In this document: positions 25,250 through 33,296 of the stretch, in pieces
Position numbering within the stretch: the stretch's first letter is position 1
Layout: each line of letters starts with the position of its first letter
Source of the DNA: Pseudomonas syringae
Lineage (GTDB): Bacteria > Pseudomonadota > Gammaproteobacteria > Pseudomonadales > Pseudomonadaceae
Direction: 5' to 3'
Assembly: GCF_001698815.1 (NCBI RefSeq)
Contig: NZ_LGSI01000050.1
Coordinates: 62,001 to 126,000 of the forward strand
Length of the DNA: 64,000 nt
Made by a program: the position numbers and the translations under genes
Notes under the pieces: generated by a model
The model's database searches: none
Seen by the model: only the letters and a program-made list of their open reading frames with translations
Told to the model about the DNA's origin: nothing

Positions 25250-26404
25250 TCAGTGGGCGCCAGCCACCTTGTTCAAATCGCTTTCGGCCCATTCGGTATA
25301 CACACAGGCATCGCCAGCAGCCCAGCGCACGCGAACCTTGTCGCCTGGTTTCATCGGCATGCCGGTGGCAGACAGTGCCTTGACGGTCATGGCGGTGCCG
25401 CTGGCGGTGACCACCGAGCAGGTCTGGCTTTCGCCGAGGAACAGCACTTCGGTGACGCTGGCGGTGACTTCGTTCCAGCCACTGAGCAAAGGTTCGCTGG
25501 CGGCCTGTTCGAGGCTCAGCGCCTGGGCTTTTTCCGGGCGGATCATCAGCAATACGTCCTGCCCGATCTGCAGGCTGGCAGTGAGCCGGATGGACAGTGG
25601 CTGTCCTTCAAACGTCGCGGCCGCGTTGCCCTGGGCCTTGAGCTTGAGGAAGTTGGAGTTGCCCAGGAACGAGGCGACGAAGGCATTCGGCGGGTTCTGA
25701 TACAGGTCATAACCGCTGCCCAGACCGACGATCCTGCCGTGGCTGAAGATCGCAATGCGCTGGGACAGGCGCATGGCTTCTTCCTGATCGTGGGTCACGT
25801 AGACAATGGTGATGCCCAGCCTGCGGTGCAGCTGACGCAGTTCGTCCTGCAATTCTTCGCGCAGTTTTTTGTCCAGCGCGCCGAGGGGTTCGTCCATCAA
25901 CAGAATGCGCGGCTCGTAAACCAACGCCCGGGCAATTGCCACGCGCTGTTGCTGGCCACCGGAAAGCTGCGAAGGGCGGCGATGGGCGAACTGTTCGAGC
26001 TGAACCAGCTTGAGCATCGCATCCACGCGTTTTTCCCGTTCGGCGCTGGCCAGTTTGCGAATCGCCAGCGGGAAGGCGATGTTGTCGCGCACCGAAAGAT
26101 GCGGAAACAGCGAGTAGCGCTGGAACACCATGCCGATGTCGCGCTTGTGCGGCGGCACATTGATCAGTGATTTGCCGCTGACCAGAATCTCCCCGGAGCT
26201 GGGGGTTTCGAACCCGGCCAGCATCGACAGCGTGGTGCTTTTGCCCGAGCCGCTGGACCCCAGGAAGGTGAGGAATTCACCGTCCTGAATATCCAGCGAG
26301 ATGTTGTCCACGGCAGCAAAATCGCCGTAGTGCTTGTTCAGGTTGCACAGGCTGACCAGGGTTTTCTGATCGTGCTGGCCGGCTTCTTTTATCACCGCAC
26401 TCAT
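25250..26404 (-). CDS. ABC importer ATPase (PotA/spermidine-putrescine type)
   Basis: 384 residues; the ATG at 26404 has a GAGGAG site and overlaps the upstream permease stop by 4 bases. Walker A is GSSGSGKST at 49-57, the signature LSGGQQQR at 147-154, Walker B ILLMDEP ending at 173 and the H-loop THDQEEAM. A C-terminal TOBE-like beta domain (about 290-384; LLMIRPEKAQ) is typical of the PotA/MalK group. It powers the importer formed with the two permeases and the binding protein upstream. It is the last gene of that operon. Confidence 0.93.
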   Translation of the reverse strand: MSAVIKEAGQHDQKTLVSLCNLNKHYGDFAAVDNISLDIQDGEFLTFLGSSGSGKSTTLSMLAGFETPSSGEILVSGKSLINVPPHKRDIGMVFQRYSLFPHLSVRDNIAFPLAIRKLASAEREKRVDAMLKLVQLEQFAHRRPSQLSGGQQQRVAIARALVYEPRILLMDEPLGALDKKLREELQDELRQLHRRLGITIVYVTHDQEEAMRLSQRIAIFSHGRIVGLGSGYDLYQNPPNAFVASFLGNSNFLKLKAQGNAAATFEGQPLSIRLTASLQIGQDVLLMIRPEKAQALSLEQAASEPLLSGWNEVTASVTEVLFLGESQTCSVVTASGTAMTVKALSATGMPMKPGDKVRVRWAAGDACVYTEWAESDLNKVAGAH

Positions 26405-27216
26405 GACGTACTCCTCGCTTCGTTGCGTCGACGCAGCGTCGCTGCGATCACCATGACCATGACTGACAGACCGATAAGCAGCGTCGAAGCGACGGCGATC
26501 ACGGGTGTCAGGTCCTGACGCAAGGTGGTCCACATTTTGACAGGTAGGGTTTGCAGGTTCGGGCTGGCCATCATCACGCTCAGGACTACTTCATCCCACG
26601 AGACCAGAAACGCAAACAGGGCTCCGGCGACCATGCCGGGCCGGATGCCGGGGAAGGTCACTTTGACGATGGCCTGGAGACGCGATGCGCCGCAGATCAC
26701 CGCAGCGTCTTCGATGGACTGATCGAACAGCTTCAGCGAATTGATGATCGAGATAATGGTGAAGGGCAGGGCGACGATCACGTGGCTGACCACGAATGAA
26801 AACAGCGTGCCGGTGTAGCCCAACTTGAGAAACAGCGCGTAGACCGCCACCGCAATGATCACCAGCGGCACGATCATCGGCAGGGTAAAGATGCCGTACA
26901 GCAGGTCGCGACCCGGAAAACGACCACGCACCAGGGCAAAAGCCGTGGGCAGGCCGAGGGCGACGGCGCAGATCGTGGTCAGCACCGCGACTTTCAGGCT
27001 GGCGAACGCGGCGGCCATCCACTCCGGATTGGAGAAGAATTGCTGATACCACTTCAGCGTCCAGCCCGGCGGTGGAAACACCAGCCACTGCGACGAACCG
27101 AACGACAGCAGCACGATAAACACGATGGGCAGGATCAGGAACAGCGCGATCAGGCCCGTGGTCAGGTACAGCCCGAAGCGTAATTGCGGGCTCATGGCAT
27201 TGGGAGTCAGGAGCAT
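26401..27216 (-). CDS. ABC importer permease (PotC type)
   Basis: A 271-residue membrane protein with about six helices and the EAA loop AAVICGASRLQAIVKVTFPGIRPG. The ATG at 27216 follows GAGGTAA; an internal ATG at 27195 is less likely. It pairs with the permease 6 bases upstream. PotC-type permeases belong to importers of polyamines, phosphonates and other charged small molecules. The substrate is unknown here, but co-location with the flavin monooxygenase regulon suggests it imports the pathway's substrate. Confidence 0.9.
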   Translation of the reverse strand: MLLTPNAMSPQLRFGLYLTTGLIALFLILPIVFIVLLSFGSSQWLVFPPPGWTLKWYQQFFSNPEWMAAAFASLKVAVLTTICAVALGLPTAFALVRGRFPGRDLLYGIFTLPMIVPLVIIAVAVYALFLKLGYTGTLFSFVVSHVIVALPFTIISIINSLKLFDQSIEDAAVICGASRLQAIVKVTFPGIRPGMVAGALFAFLVSWDEVVLSVMMASPNLQTLPVKMWTTLRQDLTPVIAVASTLLIGLSVMVMVIAATLRRRNEARSTS

Positions 27217-27222
27217 GTCGGC

Positions 27223-28179
27223 TTACCTCGCGTTGCTGGCGCCGACCGGGGATTCCGGCTGGAGCTTCAGGTAGAAGTAAAACAGCACCAGGGTAATCAC
27301 GATCAGCAATGCCGCAGCGGCGCTGGCCAGACCCCAGTTGAGGAACGATTGCACCTGCTGCACGATGAACTCCGGCAGCATCATGTCCTGCGCGCCGCCC
27401 AGCAATGCCGGGGTCACGTAGTAACCCAGCGACATGACGAAGACCATCAGCCCGCCGGAAAACAGCCCCGGCCGACACAGCGGCAAAAACACCTTGAAGA
27501 AGTTGGTCCAGGGACTCGCGCCGCAGATCGAACCGGCCTGCAACACCATCGGATCAATCGCCTGCATGGTTGCCTGCAACGGCAGCACGATGAACGGAAT
27601 CATGATGTAACTCATGCCGATCACCACGCCGGTCAGGTTGTGCACCATCTCCAGCGGTTCATCGATCACCCCCATGGCCATCAATGCTTTGTTGATTACT
27701 CCGGAAGCCTGCAGCAAGACCAGCCAGGAATAGGTGCGTGCCAACAGACTGGTCCACATCGACAGCAGCACGATGTTCAGCATCCAGCGGCCCCAGCCGC
27801 GAGGCACCAGCGTGATTGCCCAGGCCAGCGGGAAACCCAGCAGCAGGCTGAATAGCGTGACCAGACCAGCGACCGAAAAGGTATTGAACAGCACGCGGGA
27901 ATAGGCTGAGTTAGCGAACAGTTGTTCGTAGTTGCCCAGGCCGGGTGTCGGCTCCAGCACGCCGCGCAGCAACAGCCCGATCAGTGGAGCGAAGAAGAAC
28001 AGACCCAGAAAGATCAGGGCCGGGAGTAGATTGCGGCTGCCGCGCCAGCGCTGTGCCAAGGAAGCGGACTGCTTCGTTGTCACCGCCTGGCTCGGTACCG
28101 CGCCGGCGGTGCTGGAAGCACCACCGGCCGGGTTGGATTGACGGGCCGTGACGGCCGTCATTTTTATTTGACCAGCCAT
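27223..28179 (-). CDS. ABC importer permease (PotB type)
   Basis: About 318 residues from the ATG at 28179 (GGTGG upstream, overlapping the binding-protein stop by 16 bases); an ATG at 28161 is equally possible. A hydrophilic, Ala/Ser/Thr-rich N-terminal tail of about 50 residues precedes the first helix. Six helices and the EAA loop AGSICGASPWTNFFKVFLPLCRPG are visible. It is the partner of the PotC-like permease. Confidence 0.88.
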   Translation of the reverse strand: MAGQIKMTAVTARQSNPAGGASSTAGAVPSQAVTTKQSASLAQRWRGSRNLLPALIFLGLFFFAPLIGLLLRGVLEPTPGLGNYEQLFANSAYSRVLFNTFSVAGLVTLFSLLLGFPLAWAITLVPRGWGRWMLNIVLLSMWTSLLARTYSWLVLLQASGVINKALMAMGVIDEPLEMVHNLTGVVIGMSYIMIPFIVLPLQATMQAIDPMVLQAGSICGASPWTNFFKVFLPLCRPGLFSGGLMVFVMSLGYYVTPALLGGAQDMMLPEFIVQQVQSFLNWGLASAAAALLIVITLVLFYFYLKLQPESPVGASNAR

Positions 28180-29189
28180 TCGTTCCACCGTGTCGCGATG
28201 GCCGAACCGTTCTTGGCCCAGTACGCGAAGTCGAGAGTGATTTGGTCCTTGGCATACGCTGTAGGCAGGTTAGGCGCCAGGGTCGAGTCCAGACGCTGCA
28301 CGCTGTCCAGGTTCACCGGAGCATAGGCGGTCAGATTGGAGAAGTCAGCCTGGCCTTTGGCTGCAGTGGCATTGGCGATGAACTTCATGGCCGCGTCCTT
28401 GTTCTTGGCGCCTTTTGGTACCACCAGGAAGTCCGACATGACCAGATTCTGCTTCCAGCTCACGCCCACTGGCGCGCCATCCTGCTGTACGGCGAAGACC
28501 CGGCCGTTCCAGAACTGGCCCATGGAGACTTCACCGGAAGCCAGCAATTGCTGGGATTGCGCGCCGCCACCCCACCAGACGATATCCTTCTTGATGGTGT
28601 CGAGTTTCTTGAAGGCACGATCCAGATCCAGCGGGTAAAGCTTGTCGGCGGCAACGCCATCGGCGAGCAGGGCGAGTTCCAGCACGCCAGGGCTTGGCCA
28701 TTTATACAGCGCGCGTTTGCCAGGGAACGTCTTGGTGTCGAACAGTGCGGCCCAGTCTTCAGGCTTGTTCTTGCCGGTCTTGCCTTCGTTGTAGCCGAGC
28801 ACGAAGGAGAAGAAGAACGAACCCACACCGCTGTCGGACACGAAGCGCGGGTCGAGGCGATCCTTCTTGATGACATTGAAGTCCAGCGGCTCCAGCAAGC
28901 CTTCGCTGGCGGCGCGCAGGGCGAAGTCAGCCTCGACGTCCACGACGTCCCACTGCACATTGCCGCTTTCAACCATTGCCTTGAGTTTGCCGTAGTCGGT
29001 CGGCCCGTCCTGCACCACCGCAATGCCGCTGGATTTAGTGAAAGGCGTCGCCCAGGCCTGCTTCTGGGCGTCCTGAGTCGAACCGCCCCAGCTGACGAAG
29101 TTCAGGCTGTCAGCGGCCATCGCCGCGGCGCCTGATACGGACAACACACCGGCCGTCAGGACTGCAATTGCACGTTTACTCAACACCAT
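28164..29189 (-). CDS. Periplasmic substrate-binding protein (PotD-like, SBP family 1)
   Basis: 341 residues; the ATG at 29189 (GAGGG site) starts a Sec signal peptide cleaved near AAAMA/ADSLN. The mature part opens NFVSWGGSTQDAQKQAW, typical of PotD-like binding proteins, and has DVVDVEADFALRAASEGLLEPLD and SGEVSMGQFWNGR. It is the first gene of the four-gene importer operon. Its promoter carries the regulon palindrome. A small, probably cationic or heterocyclic nitrogen compound is a reasonable guess, no more. Confidence 0.9.
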   Translation of the reverse strand: MVLSKRAIAVLTAGVLSVSGAAAMAADSLNFVSWGGSTQDAQKQAWATPFTKSSGIAVVQDGPTDYGKLKAMVESGNVQWDVVDVEADFALRAASEGLLEPLDFNVIKKDRLDPRFVSDSGVGSFFFSFVLGYNEGKTGKNKPEDWAALFDTKTFPGKRALYKWPSPGVLELALLADGVAADKLYPLDLDRAFKKLDTIKKDIVWWGGGAQSQQLLASGEVSMGQFWNGRVFAVQQDGAPVGVSWKQNLVMSDFLVVPKGAKNKDAAMKFIANATAAKGQADFSNLTAYAPVNLDSVQRLDSTLAPNLPTAYAKDQITLDFAYWAKNGSAIATRWNEWLVK

Positions 29190-29346
29190 TTTGTACGCCC
29201 TCATTTGTTGTGTTTTGAGCGGGCTGTTGTTGCCCGCTTATCGGGAGCAGTAGGTCCATTGGGCCTTTGTACGGGCGACCGTGTCAGGGGCTGTTGTTTG
29301 TGCTGTCTCCAGTGCTGGAGCGCGCCTGACTGTTCTTCCGGTCTAC

Positions 29347-29369
29347 GGAATATCATATTATGGTATTCC
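29347..29369. promoter_or_regulatory. Regulon operator 2 (ABC importer promoter)
   Basis: GGAATA (29347-29352) and TATTCC (29364-29369) flank an inner pair ATATCAT / ATGGTAT. The half GGAATACCATAATAT on the minus strand matches the AA_synth operator (GGTATACCATAATAT) at all but one base. The site is about 160 bases before the binding-protein ATG. The 361-base gap 29190-29550 holds only this site, the promoter and the ribB terminator. Confidence 0.65.
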
Positions 29370-29377
29370 AAACTTTC

Positions 29378-29393
29378 TGCAAGGGTTTAGCCA
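29378..29393 (-). promoter_or_regulatory. Possible sigma-54 promoter of the ABC importer operon
   Basis: On the minus strand TGGCTAAACCCTTGCA has GG and GC in the right register and TTGCA at -12. Transcription would start near 29367, inside the operator. A sigma-70 reading (TTGCAG, 16 bases, TAATAT) of the same DNA is also possible, and no clear NtrC box lies upstream, so confidence is limited. Confidence 0.4.
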
Positions 29394-29521
29394 TCAAAGA
29401 TCACTGGAATTATGCTCCGTGATCGCCTTTAGCCCCTTTGTATATTGGACAAAACGCCCTTGTGGCAGGGCTTTCAGCGTGTTGCCACCGACTTGAAAAA
29501 CCGCCTCTAAAACAGAAAAAT

Positions 29522-29543
29522 ACCTGAAAAAAACAGGTTTTTA
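29522..29543 (-). terminator. Terminator after the ribB-like gene
   Basis: Stem ACCTG/CAGGT (29522-29526, 29534-29538) with an A7 loop. Runs of T on both strands outside the stem suggest bidirectional function. It lies 8-29 bases past the ribB-like stop. Confidence 0.6.
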
Positions 29544-29550
29544 TCGACCT

Positions 29551-30660
29551 TCATCCCGGGAAAGGCAGGGTCTCCACCACTTCCAGATCGTAGCCAGTCA
29601 AGCCCGCGTATTTAAGCGGGGCACCCATGTGACGCAGTTTGCCGACGCCAATGTCTTGCAGGATTTGCGCCCCGGTGCCGACTTCCGAATAAATCCGCGA
29701 CTGCGAACGGCTGAACTGCCGGGGCGCCTGGGTCAGTTGCGGAATACGTTCCAGCAACGCCTGAGATGACTCGTGGTTGGCCAGCACCACGACCACGCCA
29801 GTGCCCACCTCTGCGACCTTTTGCAGGGCAGCCCAAAGTGTCCAGTTGCTCGGCCCGGTGTATTCGGCACCCACCAGATCCCGCAGCGGATCGATGACAT
29901 GGACCCGCACCAGCGTCGGCTCTTCGCGCTTGATGTCGCCCATGACCATTGCCATGTGGACGCCGCCTTCGATGCGATCCTCATAACTGATCAGACGGAA
30001 GGTGCCATGTACCGTCGGCAAGTCCCGCTCGCCGATGCGCAGGACCGTGTGCTCGGTGCTCAAGCGGTAGTGAATCAGGTCGGCGATGGTGCCGATCTTG
30101 ATGCCGTGTCGGGCGGCGAAGGTTTCCAGGTCCGGGCGTCGGGCCATGGTGCCGTCGTCGTTCATGACCTCGACGATCACCGAAGCGGGAGTGAAACCGG
30201 CCAGCCGCGCCAGGTCGCAACCGGCTTCGGTATGGCCGGCGCGGGTCAGCACGCCACCTTCCCGGGCGCGCAGCGGGAAGATATGCCCGGGTTGCACCAG
30301 GTCGTCGGCGCAGGCATCGCTGGCTACCGCTGCGGCGACTGTCCGGGCCCGGTCGGCAGCGGAAATACCGGTGCTGACCCCGCTGGCCGCTTCGATGGAT
30401 ACTGTGAAGGCCGTGGCGAACACGCTGCCATTGCTGGGCACCATTTGTTCCAGGCCCAGACGCTGGCAATGCTCGTCGGTCAGGGTCAGGCAAATCAGGC
30501 CTCGCGCCTCGCGAGCCATGAAGCTGATCGCCTGGGCATCGCAACAGTCCGCCGCGAGCAACAGATCGCCTTCGTTCTCCCGGTCTTCGTCATCCACCAG
30601 CAGGACCATCTTGCCCTGACGGTAATCCTCTATGATTTCTTCGATTCGGTTGAAAGGCAT
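29551..30660 (-). CDS. 3,4-dihydroxy-2-butanone-4-phosphate synthase fused to a degenerate GTP cyclohydrolase II-like domain
   Basis: 369 residues. The RibB half (about 1-200) is intact: DDEDRENEGD at 23-32 and HTEAGCDL at 143-150 are the catalytic motifs. The C-terminal half (about 205-369) follows the RibA fold but the zinc-binding Cys cluster is missing (RVHVIDPLRDLVGAE where active RibA has several Cys). It should therefore supply the four-carbon precursor of riboflavin, not the GTP-derived part. It carries the regulon operator upstream, so it is probably an accessory flavin-supply gene for the flavin-dependent monooxygenase system, additional to the housekeeping copy expected elsewhere. 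Confidence 0.87.
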   Translation of the reverse strand: MPFNRIEEIIEDYRQGKMVLLVDDEDRENEGDLLLAADCCDAQAISFMAREARGLICLTLTDEHCQRLGLEQMVPSNGSVFATAFTVSIEAASGVSTGISAADRARTVAAAVASDACADDLVQPGHIFPLRAREGGVLTRAGHTEAGCDLARLAGFTPASVIVEVMNDDGTMARRPDLETFAARHGIKIGTIADLIHYRLSTEHTVLRIGERDLPTVHGTFRLISYEDRIEGGVHMAMVMGDIKREEPTLVRVHVIDPLRDLVGAEYTGPSNWTLWAALQKVAEVGTGVVVVLANHESSQALLERIPQLTQAPRQFSRSQSRIYSEVGTGAQILQDIGVGKLRHMGAPLKYAGLTGYDLEVVETLPFPG

Positions 30661-30695
30661 GGGCTGGCTCCGGCTGTCGTATCGCTGTTTATTTG

Positions 30696-30705
30696 TGGTA
30701 TACCA
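30696..30705. promoter_or_regulatory. Regulon operator 3 (between ribB-like gene and DUF1330 gene)
   Basis: TGGTATACCA is an exact 10-bp palindrome, extended to GTGGTATACCATAAGACA. It lies 36-45 bases upstream of the ribB-like ATG (minus) and 52-61 upstream of the DUF1330 ATG (plus), so one site can serve both directions. Confidence 0.75.
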
Positions 30706-30756
30706 TAAGACAGATAAATCATAAGCGACAGATATTTTTCAAGGGCGGAGGTGAAG

Positions 30757-31044
30757 ATGAAGGCTTATTGGATTGCGCAGGTGGACGTCAACGATCCGGA
30801 GCAATATTCCGGCTATACGCAGCGCGCCCCGGCCGCGTTCAAGCTGTATGGCGGCAGGTTTCTGGCCCGAGGAGGGCGTAGCGAGGCCGTGGAAGGCAAG
30901 GCGGCTGCGCAGCGCACCGTGGTGATCGAATTTGATTCGTATGAACAGGCACTGGCCTGCTATCACTCGGCGGAATATCAGGACGCGCTGAGCTATCGCC
31001 AGGGCGCGTCGACGGCCGAGATTGTGATTGTAGAAGGAGTTTGA
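30757..31044 (+). CDS. DUF1330 family protein
   Basis: A 95-residue soluble protein with dimeric ferredoxin-like fold features: MKAYWIAQVDVNDPEQYSGY, FLARGG, VVIEFDSYEQALACYHSAEYQ. The ATG at 30757 has a strong GGAGGTGA site. It shares an operator with the ribB-like gene, so it belongs to the regulon. Small proteins of this class often act as monooxygenase-like or isomerase-like helpers, but no catalytic role can be stated. Confidence 0.88.
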   Translation: MKAYWIAQVDVNDPEQYSGYTQRAPAAFKLYGGRFLARGGRSEAVEGKAAAQRTVVIEFDSYEQALACYHSAEYQDALSYRQGASTAEIVIVEGV

Positions 31045-31056
31045 GAAGCGGCTCTT

Positions 31057-31146
31057 GTGGGAGCGAGCTTGCTCGCGAAGCTTTTAAATAAGGCTAAGAA
31101 AATGTGTCGGCCGAACTTGCCCTTTCGCGAGCAAGCTCGCTCCCAC
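31057..31146. repeat. REP pair (inverted)
   Basis: A 23-bp unit, GTGGGAGCGAGCTTGCTCG then CGAA (31057-31079), faces its exact reverse complement at 31124-31146, with a 44-base linker. It lies between the convergent DUF1330 and Nudix genes and may act as a bidirectional terminator. Confidence 0.92.
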
Positions 31147-31174
31147 CAAGTTCGCTAAAAAAGGCTAGCGCAGT

Positions 31175-31738
31175 TCAGCGAATGAAATGCACCTTGCCGG
31201 TATCGTCGTTGCCGACGTAGATCCCGTATGAACCGGTCTGGCGTTCTTCGATGTAGCGCTCGAGGATCTGTCGGATTGCCGGGTAATAAATGCTGTCCCA
31301 CGGAATGTCTTCGGGGGCGAAGAAGCGGCAGGCGAGGGTTTCCGGGCCGAACTGGCCGGTGATCTCCAGGGCGAGGGCGCGGAATACGATGTACACCTCG
31401 CTGATGCGCGGCACGCTGAAGATCGAGTAGGGTGAAACGATTTCGGCGCGTACGCCAGTTTCCTCCCAGACTTCGCGCAGTGCGGCCTGTTCGGTGGTTT
31501 CGCCGCTTTCCATGAAGCCCGCCGGCAGCGTCCAGGTGCCGGGACGCGGCGGTATGGCGCGCTGACACAACAGGTACTTGCCGTCCCGCTCGATGATGCA
31601 GCCGGCAATGATCTTGGGATTGACGTAATGAACGTAAGCGCAACTGCCGCAAATCAATCGCGGGTGTGTGTCACCCGCTGGAATGCGCTGAGCGAGGTCA
31701 GCGCCCCCACATTGCGGACAGAAGCGCGGAGTGACCAT
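31175..31738 (-). CDS. Nudix hydrolase with N-terminal zinc ribbon
   Basis: 187 residues. A zinc ribbon (CPQCG, Cys pair again at CGSC near 31-34) precedes a complete Nudix box GFMESGETTEQAALREVWEETGV. The layout resembles NADH-pyrophosphatase-type and related dinucleotide hydrolases. It starts one base from the GntR gene end, so the two are co-transcribed. It may hydrolyse a nucleotide diphosphate such as NADH, FAD or ADP-ribose. Whether it serves the flavin pathway or is simply a housekeeping neighbour is not clear. Confidence 0.88.
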   Translation of the reverse strand: MVTPRFCPQCGGADLAQRIPAGDTHPRLICGSCAYVHYVNPKIIAGCIIERDGKYLLCQRAIPPRPGTWTLPAGFMESGETTEQAALREVWEETGVRAEIVSPYSIFSVPRISEVYIVFRALALEITGQFGPETLACRFFAPEDIPWDSIYYPAIRQILERYIEERQTGSYGIYVGNDDTGKVHFIR

Positions 31739-31739
31739 G

Positions 31740-32492
31740 TCAACGGCCTATGCGCGGTTCTTTGAGGGCCACCGGCTCGACGATTTCACGAACCTTGCTG
31801 CCATCGTTCTGCTTCAGCTTGAGGTAATCCAGCGCCACTTTGGCGGCACTGCGAACGTGATCCACCGACGCCTGATGCGCGGCGAGCGGATCACCGCTCT
31901 TGATGGCCGCAACGATGCGTTCCATCTCTTCGTTACTGGCGCTGCGACGGTTTTCCTGGGACACGGAGGTCGCCCGCAGGTAACTGATGCGTGCCTGCAA
32001 CTGGCGCAACTGAGTGGCTGCGACATGGTTGCCCGAACCTTCGAGCAGCACGTCGTAGAAGCTCTGCACCGAGTCGATGACCTGTTGCAGCTCACCCTCG
32101 TTGAGCGCCTTGCGGTTTTCTTCGAGGGCTTTTTCCAGCGCCCGGATGTTCTTGGCCTTGGCGCGCAGGGTAAACAACTGCACGATCAGGCCTTCGAGCA
32201 CACAGCGCAGCTCGTAGATATCGCAGGCATCTTCCAGAGTGATGATTGCCACGCGCGGCCCTTTGGCGTCGGCGAACTCCACCAGGCCCTCGGATTCCAG
32301 ATGGCGCAGGGCTTCGCGAACCGAAGTGCGACTCACGCCCAGACGCTCGCACAGATCGCGTTCCACCAGGCGGTCGCCGGGCAGCAGCTGGAAATTCATG
32401 ATGGCGCTACGCAGCTTGTCCAGCACGATTTCGCGCAGGGTAATAGGGTTGCGATTGACCTTGAAGCTGTCGTCGAGTGGAAGGCGTTTCAT
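31740..32492 (-). CDS. GntR-family regulator, FadR (FCD) subfamily
   Basis: 250 residues. A winged helix at about 18-85 (DRLVERDLCERLGVSRTSVREALRHLESEGLVE) is followed by an all-helical FCD ligand-binding domain (about 95-230, with the D...H metal-site style helices ENRKALNEGELQQVIDSVQSFYDVLLE and HQASVDHVRSAA). FCD-GntR regulators typically bind TNGTATACNA-type palindromes. That is what is repeated at four promoters of this region, so this is the likely regulon regulator. It lies downstream of flavin reductase 2. Confidence 0.9.
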   Translation of the reverse strand: MKRLPLDDSFKVNRNPITLREIVLDKLRSAIMNFQLLPGDRLVERDLCERLGVSRTSVREALRHLESEGLVEFADAKGPRVAIITLEDACDIYELRCVLEGLIVQLFTLRAKAKNIRALEKALEENRKALNEGELQQVIDSVQSFYDVLLEGSGNHVAATQLRQLQARISYLRATSVSQENRRSASNEEMERIVAAIKSGDPLAAHQASVDHVRSAAKVALDYLKLKQNDGSKVREIVEPVALKEPRIGR

Positions 32493-32688
32493 GGAGTCCC
32501 GCTCTGATTGTGACTGTCATGGGTGAAGCGAAAAGAGCCGTTATGCTCTGCAAGTCTGGTACATGGCCGCGAATCGGCAAATCTCGCCGGTGACGCAGCC
32601 AAAAACAGCGGCGAGTTTATCACGCAGGCTTGTGCAAGCGACACGCTGACTGCAACCGAAGCGGACTTCACTGCGCGACCGGCGCCTG

Positions 32689-33174
32689 TCAGACCAGTAC
32701 CGGCAGCGGACCCAGCTTGCCCCGGTGATAAATCATCGGCGTGACCGGGTTTTTCGGCAGGATCAGATTGCGCACCGCGCCGACGATGATCGCGTGATCG
32801 CCGCCATCGTATTCGCGCCACAGCTCGCATTCGATGATCGCGGTGGCCTTGCCCAGCAGCGGATTGCCCAGTTCGCTCAAATGCCATTCGATACCCTTGG
32901 CCTTATCCTTGCCCTTGCTGGCGAACGCATAGGCTTCGGCGGTTTGGTCGGCGGACAGCAAGTGAATGGCGAACTGCTTGCTGTCACGCAGGATCGGATA
33001 GGTGTCCGAAGCATAGTTGGGGCAGAACAGCACCAGCGCCGGGTCGATGGACAGCGCACTGAAGGCGCTGGCGGTTATGCCGACGATCCCGCCCTCGGCA
33101 TCCAGGGTGGTGACCACCGTGACGCCGGACGGAAATGAGCCCATGACTTCTTTGTAAATACCAGGTTCGATCAT
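32689..33174 (-). CDS. FMN reductase component, copy 2
   Basis: 161 residues, ATG at 33174 behind AAGGAGAG. It is closely similar to copy 1 across its whole length (MGSFPSGVTV, TASAFS, VLFCPNY, KGKDKA, LSELGNPLL, ATAIIECELWREY, GDHAI shared). It lies downstream of the AA_synth-hydrolase-aldehyde dehydrogenase genes but separated from them by 122 bases containing a REP unit. It could serve the LLM enzyme at 23487 or another flavin monooxygenase. Confidence 0.9.
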   Translation of the reverse strand: MIEPGIYKEVMGSFPSGVTVVTTLDAEGGIVGITASAFSALSIDPALVLFCPNYASDTYPILRDSKQFAIHLLSADQTAEAYAFASKGKDKAKGIEWHLSELGNPLLGKATAIIECELWREYDGGDHAIIVGAVRNLILPKNPVTPMIYHRGKLGPLPVLV

Positions 33175-33253
33175 TTCGGGACTCTCCTTTGTGTTTGAAG
33201 CGTTGGAGCGAGCGGGTGGCATATTCACTGGATTTGATGACTGATCCAATGGT

Positions 33254-33277
33254 TTCGCGGGCAAGCCTCGCTCCAAC
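33254..33277. repeat. REP unit
   Basis: TTCGCGGGCAAGCCTCGCTC then CAAC forms one REP hairpin. A degenerate partner (TTGGAGCGAGCGGG, near 33203) faces it across the short gap between flavin reductase 2 and the aldehyde dehydrogenase. Confidence 0.75.
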
Positions 33278-33296
33278 GGACTCTGATCTGGTTGCC

